This document shows, in pieces, positions 14,097 through 15,133 of a stretch of 15,133 nucleotides of DNA; within the stretch, counting starts at the first letter, position 1, and every line of letters starts with the position of its first letter. The notes beneath the pieces were generated by a model. The model made no database searches and was not told where the DNA came from. It was given only the letters and a program-made list of their open reading frames with translations. Position numbers and translations under genes: made by a program. Source of the stretch: JALOOE01 sp964423545 (GTDB taxonomy: Bacteria > Chloroflexota > Anaerolineae > CG2-30-64-16); assembly GCA_964423545.1 (NCBI GenBank), contig CAYRFV010000126.1:1-15133 (forward strand), given 5' to 3'.

Positions 14097-14137
14097 ACCC
14101 TTCCTGCGCCATCGCAGCCGATCGCGACACCGCCTTC

Positions 14138-14747
14138 AGCTTTACGATCCCTGTTCCGATGGATGACGGCAGCCAGGAAGTGTTTCGGGGCTATCGTATC
14201 CAGTACAATACCGCACGCGGCCCCGCCAAGGGTGGAATTCGCTACCACGCCAACGAGACCGTCGATACGGTGCGTGCGCTCTCGGCGTGGATGACTTGGA
14301 AGACCGCGCTGATGGACTTGCCTCTCGGCGGCGGCAAGGGCGGTGTCGTCTGCGACCCCCGCACGCTGTCGCAGGGCGAATCGGAGCGGCTGAGCCGGGC
14401 GGCTGAGCCGGGCGGCTGAGCCGGGCGGCTGAGCCGGCGATATCTGCGCAAGGCGGCTCAGGGGTTGTCGGCCCGAATCGCGACGTGCCAGCGCCAGATG
14501 TCTACACCAACCCGCAAAAACGCGGGCGGAGTTGCGGTCAGCTACTTCGAGCAGCTTCAGAACGCGTACAACTTCTGCTGGACGCTGGACGACGTACCAG
14601 GGCGGCTGGACGCAAGGATGACAGAAGCCTTTCCGCTCGGTGCATGCGATGGCCCAGTCGCAGCGTGTCCATAACCGCCTGGCTGCCTATCTGGTCGCCG
14701 TGAGACGCGTGGCTGAGGCAGTGGCTCTGCGGGGCTGGGTGCGCTAA
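14138..14747 (+). pseudogene. Decayed glutamate dehydrogenase gene
   Basis: Pieces of a Glu/Leu/Phe/Val-type glutamate dehydrogenase lie in three frames. From 14138: FTIPVPMDDGS, RGPAKGGIRYH, AWMTWKTAL and LPLGGGKGGVVCDP, clearly the N-terminal catalytic domain. Homology starts abruptly inside that domain, so roughly 35-45 residues and the start are missing. At 14386-14437 a four-copy 13-bp repeat adds 39 bp containing TGA (14417-14419); collapsing it restores ERLSRRYLRKAAQ. A frameshift near 14460 leads to VVGPNRDVPAPDVYTNPQ. At about 14511 this jumps to KNAGGVAVSYFEQLQN from the C-terminal part, so about 170-180 residues, the NAD-binding domain, are lost. An extra C near 14632 shifts the frame again; removing it gives RSVHAMAQSQRVHNRLAAY and on to RGWVR-stop at 14747. 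No working enzyme can be made. Confidence 0.9.
14386..14437 (+). repeat. Four tandem copies of a 13-bp unit in the gdh remnant
   Basis: The unit gcggctgagccgg occurs four times without change. Each unit carries the near-palindrome GGCT-G-AGCC, which could assist replication slippage. Because 13 is not a multiple of 3, successive copies are read in different frames and one yields a TGA; after three extra copies (39 bp) the original frame returns. Confidence 0.95.
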
Positions 14748-14810
14748 CAGAGCGCGTCGAAGCGGCCCGGTTCTGCCGGCTGCGACGGCAGCCGAAACAC
14801 GCCCGAACAA

Positions 14811-14852
14811 GAAGCCTCCGCGCTCGCCTGCGCGGTGGCTTCTGCATTCTTT
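14811..14852 (+). terminator. Intrinsic terminator after the gdh remnant
   Basis: The arms GAAGCC-T-CCGCGC and GCGCGG-T-GGCTTC pair in 12 positions around one T/T mismatch, with loop TCGCCT, followed by TGCATTCTTT. It lies 63 nt after the old gdh stop and is probably that gene's former terminator, still intact. Confidence 0.7.
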
Positions 14853-14908
14853 GGCAGGCGTAATCGTGGGGTCCAGGAGAACTTCCGGCTCGCTTTTCTT
14901 AAGCCGAT

Positions 14909-14937
14909 TTGACATTGACCTCAACCTCTGCTATAAG
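14909..14937 (+). promoter_or_regulatory. Near-perfect sigma-70 promoter
   Basis: TTGACA (14909-14914), a 17-bp spacer and TATAAG (14932-14937) match the consensus at 11 of 12 positions. The expected start is near 14945. The -10 box sits inside an inverted repeat CTGCT-ATA-AGCAG (14928-14940), and the -35 is followed by a partial direct repeat (TTGAC twice); either might be an operator, but that is speculative. Confidence 0.8.
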
Positions 14938-14944
14938 CAGCGCT

Positions 14945-15133
14945 ACAGAAGCGATCATCTGAGCCAGATGGCCCCCGACGCCGCACCGCCGCGCATCTGT
15001 GTCCTCGTCGCGACACATCGGTTCGATTCTGCCGTTGCATCTTGACGGTCTCAAACTGCCACGGACGTCGTCGTCCAGAGAGCAATCGAAGAAGAGCCCC
15101 CTTCGCGTACTGACCCGCGAAGGCGGCCTTTTT
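14945..15133 (+). ncRNA. Candidate small RNA of about 190 nt
   Basis: The interval runs from a near-perfect promoter to a strong terminator and contains no convincing ORF. The best reading frame is 25 codons (14968-15045) without a Shine-Dalgarno sequence. Visible helices: CATCTG/CAGATG (14956-14970, 3-nt loop), TGTGTC/GACACA (14998-15017), GGACG/CGTCC (15063-15076), a possible long-range TTCGATT/AATCGAA helix (15022-15028 with 15084-15090) and the terminator stem. I see no SRP, tmRNA, RNase P or tRNA signature. A 6S-type RNA fits the length but not clearly the structure. Confidence 0.55.
15096..15133 (+). terminator. Strong intrinsic terminator at the window edge
   Basis: An 8-bp stem CCTTCGCG/CGCGAAGG with loop TACTGACC is extended by GCC/GGC past one C/C mismatch, then CTTTTT runs to the last base. 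It would end the RNA started at about 14945. Confidence 0.85.

Noticed and set aside
14450..14640. The gdh frame breaks as mere sequencing errors
   Set aside because: Single-base shifts could be errors, but the missing 5' end, the missing NAD-binding domain and the four-copy repeat cannot be explained that way.
15008..15040. tRNA-like T-loop (GGTTCGATTC)
   Set aside because: The flanking bases do not form a T-arm stem and no acceptor, anticodon or D arm could be built.
14851..15045. 64-codon plus-strand ORF across the promoter and small RNA
   Set aside because: The frame spans the promoter, has no Shine-Dalgarno sequence and shows no protein motif; its 25-codon 3' part also lacks a ribosome site.

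Overview
The window reads as a high-GC chromosomal segment from a Chloroflexota-type bacterium (Anaerolineae or Caldilineae-like). This placement is inferred from protein style: long Thr/Pro 'TPTAT' linkers in exported proteins, pre-peptidase C-terminal (PPC) domains, GTG starts, and exported proteins ending in a (W/Y)LPLV(I/Y)R tail. No rRNA or other phylogenetic marker is present, so the placement is moderate confidence.

Positions 1-11345 hold five co-directional minus-strand genes, all for exported proteins. In transcription order they are: a fibre-like surface protein with a 189-bp tandem duplication (11345-9261); a legumain-like C13 peptidase with PPC, FN3 and Ig-like modules (9196-6728); a small lipoprotein 10 bp after it (6717-6247); a DUF6345-like protein with a His/Cys pair (6077-3999); and a gingipain-like C25 peptidase with a CARDB-like domain and four PPC domains, running off the left edge (3901-1). 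Three of the five carry a His-Gly / later-Cys pattern like that of clan CD (caspase-fold) cysteine peptidases. This looks like an extracellular proteolysis and surface-binding locus. Two of the genes are preceded by near-identical 26-nt hairpins whose loops match and whose stems differ by compensatory changes.

Upstream, still on the minus strand, lies a Crp/Fnr-family regulator (12525-11839) with a CRP-type recognition helix but an altered ligand pocket. The 493-bp gap between it and the exported-protein genes contains a CRP-like palindrome next to a weak promoter, so the regulator may control the cluster. Next is a URO-D-superfamily protein (14018-12897) that is not HemE, with its own promoter and a strong terminator.

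The right end is on the plus strand. It holds a decayed glutamate dehydrogenase gene (14138-14747) with a 5' truncation, a four-copy 13-bp repeat containing a stop, a missing NAD-binding domain and frameshifts, followed by a terminator. After that comes a textbook sigma-70 promoter (TTGACA, 17 bp, TATAAG) and, about 190 nt later, a strong intrinsic terminator with no convincing ORF between them: a candidate small RNA.
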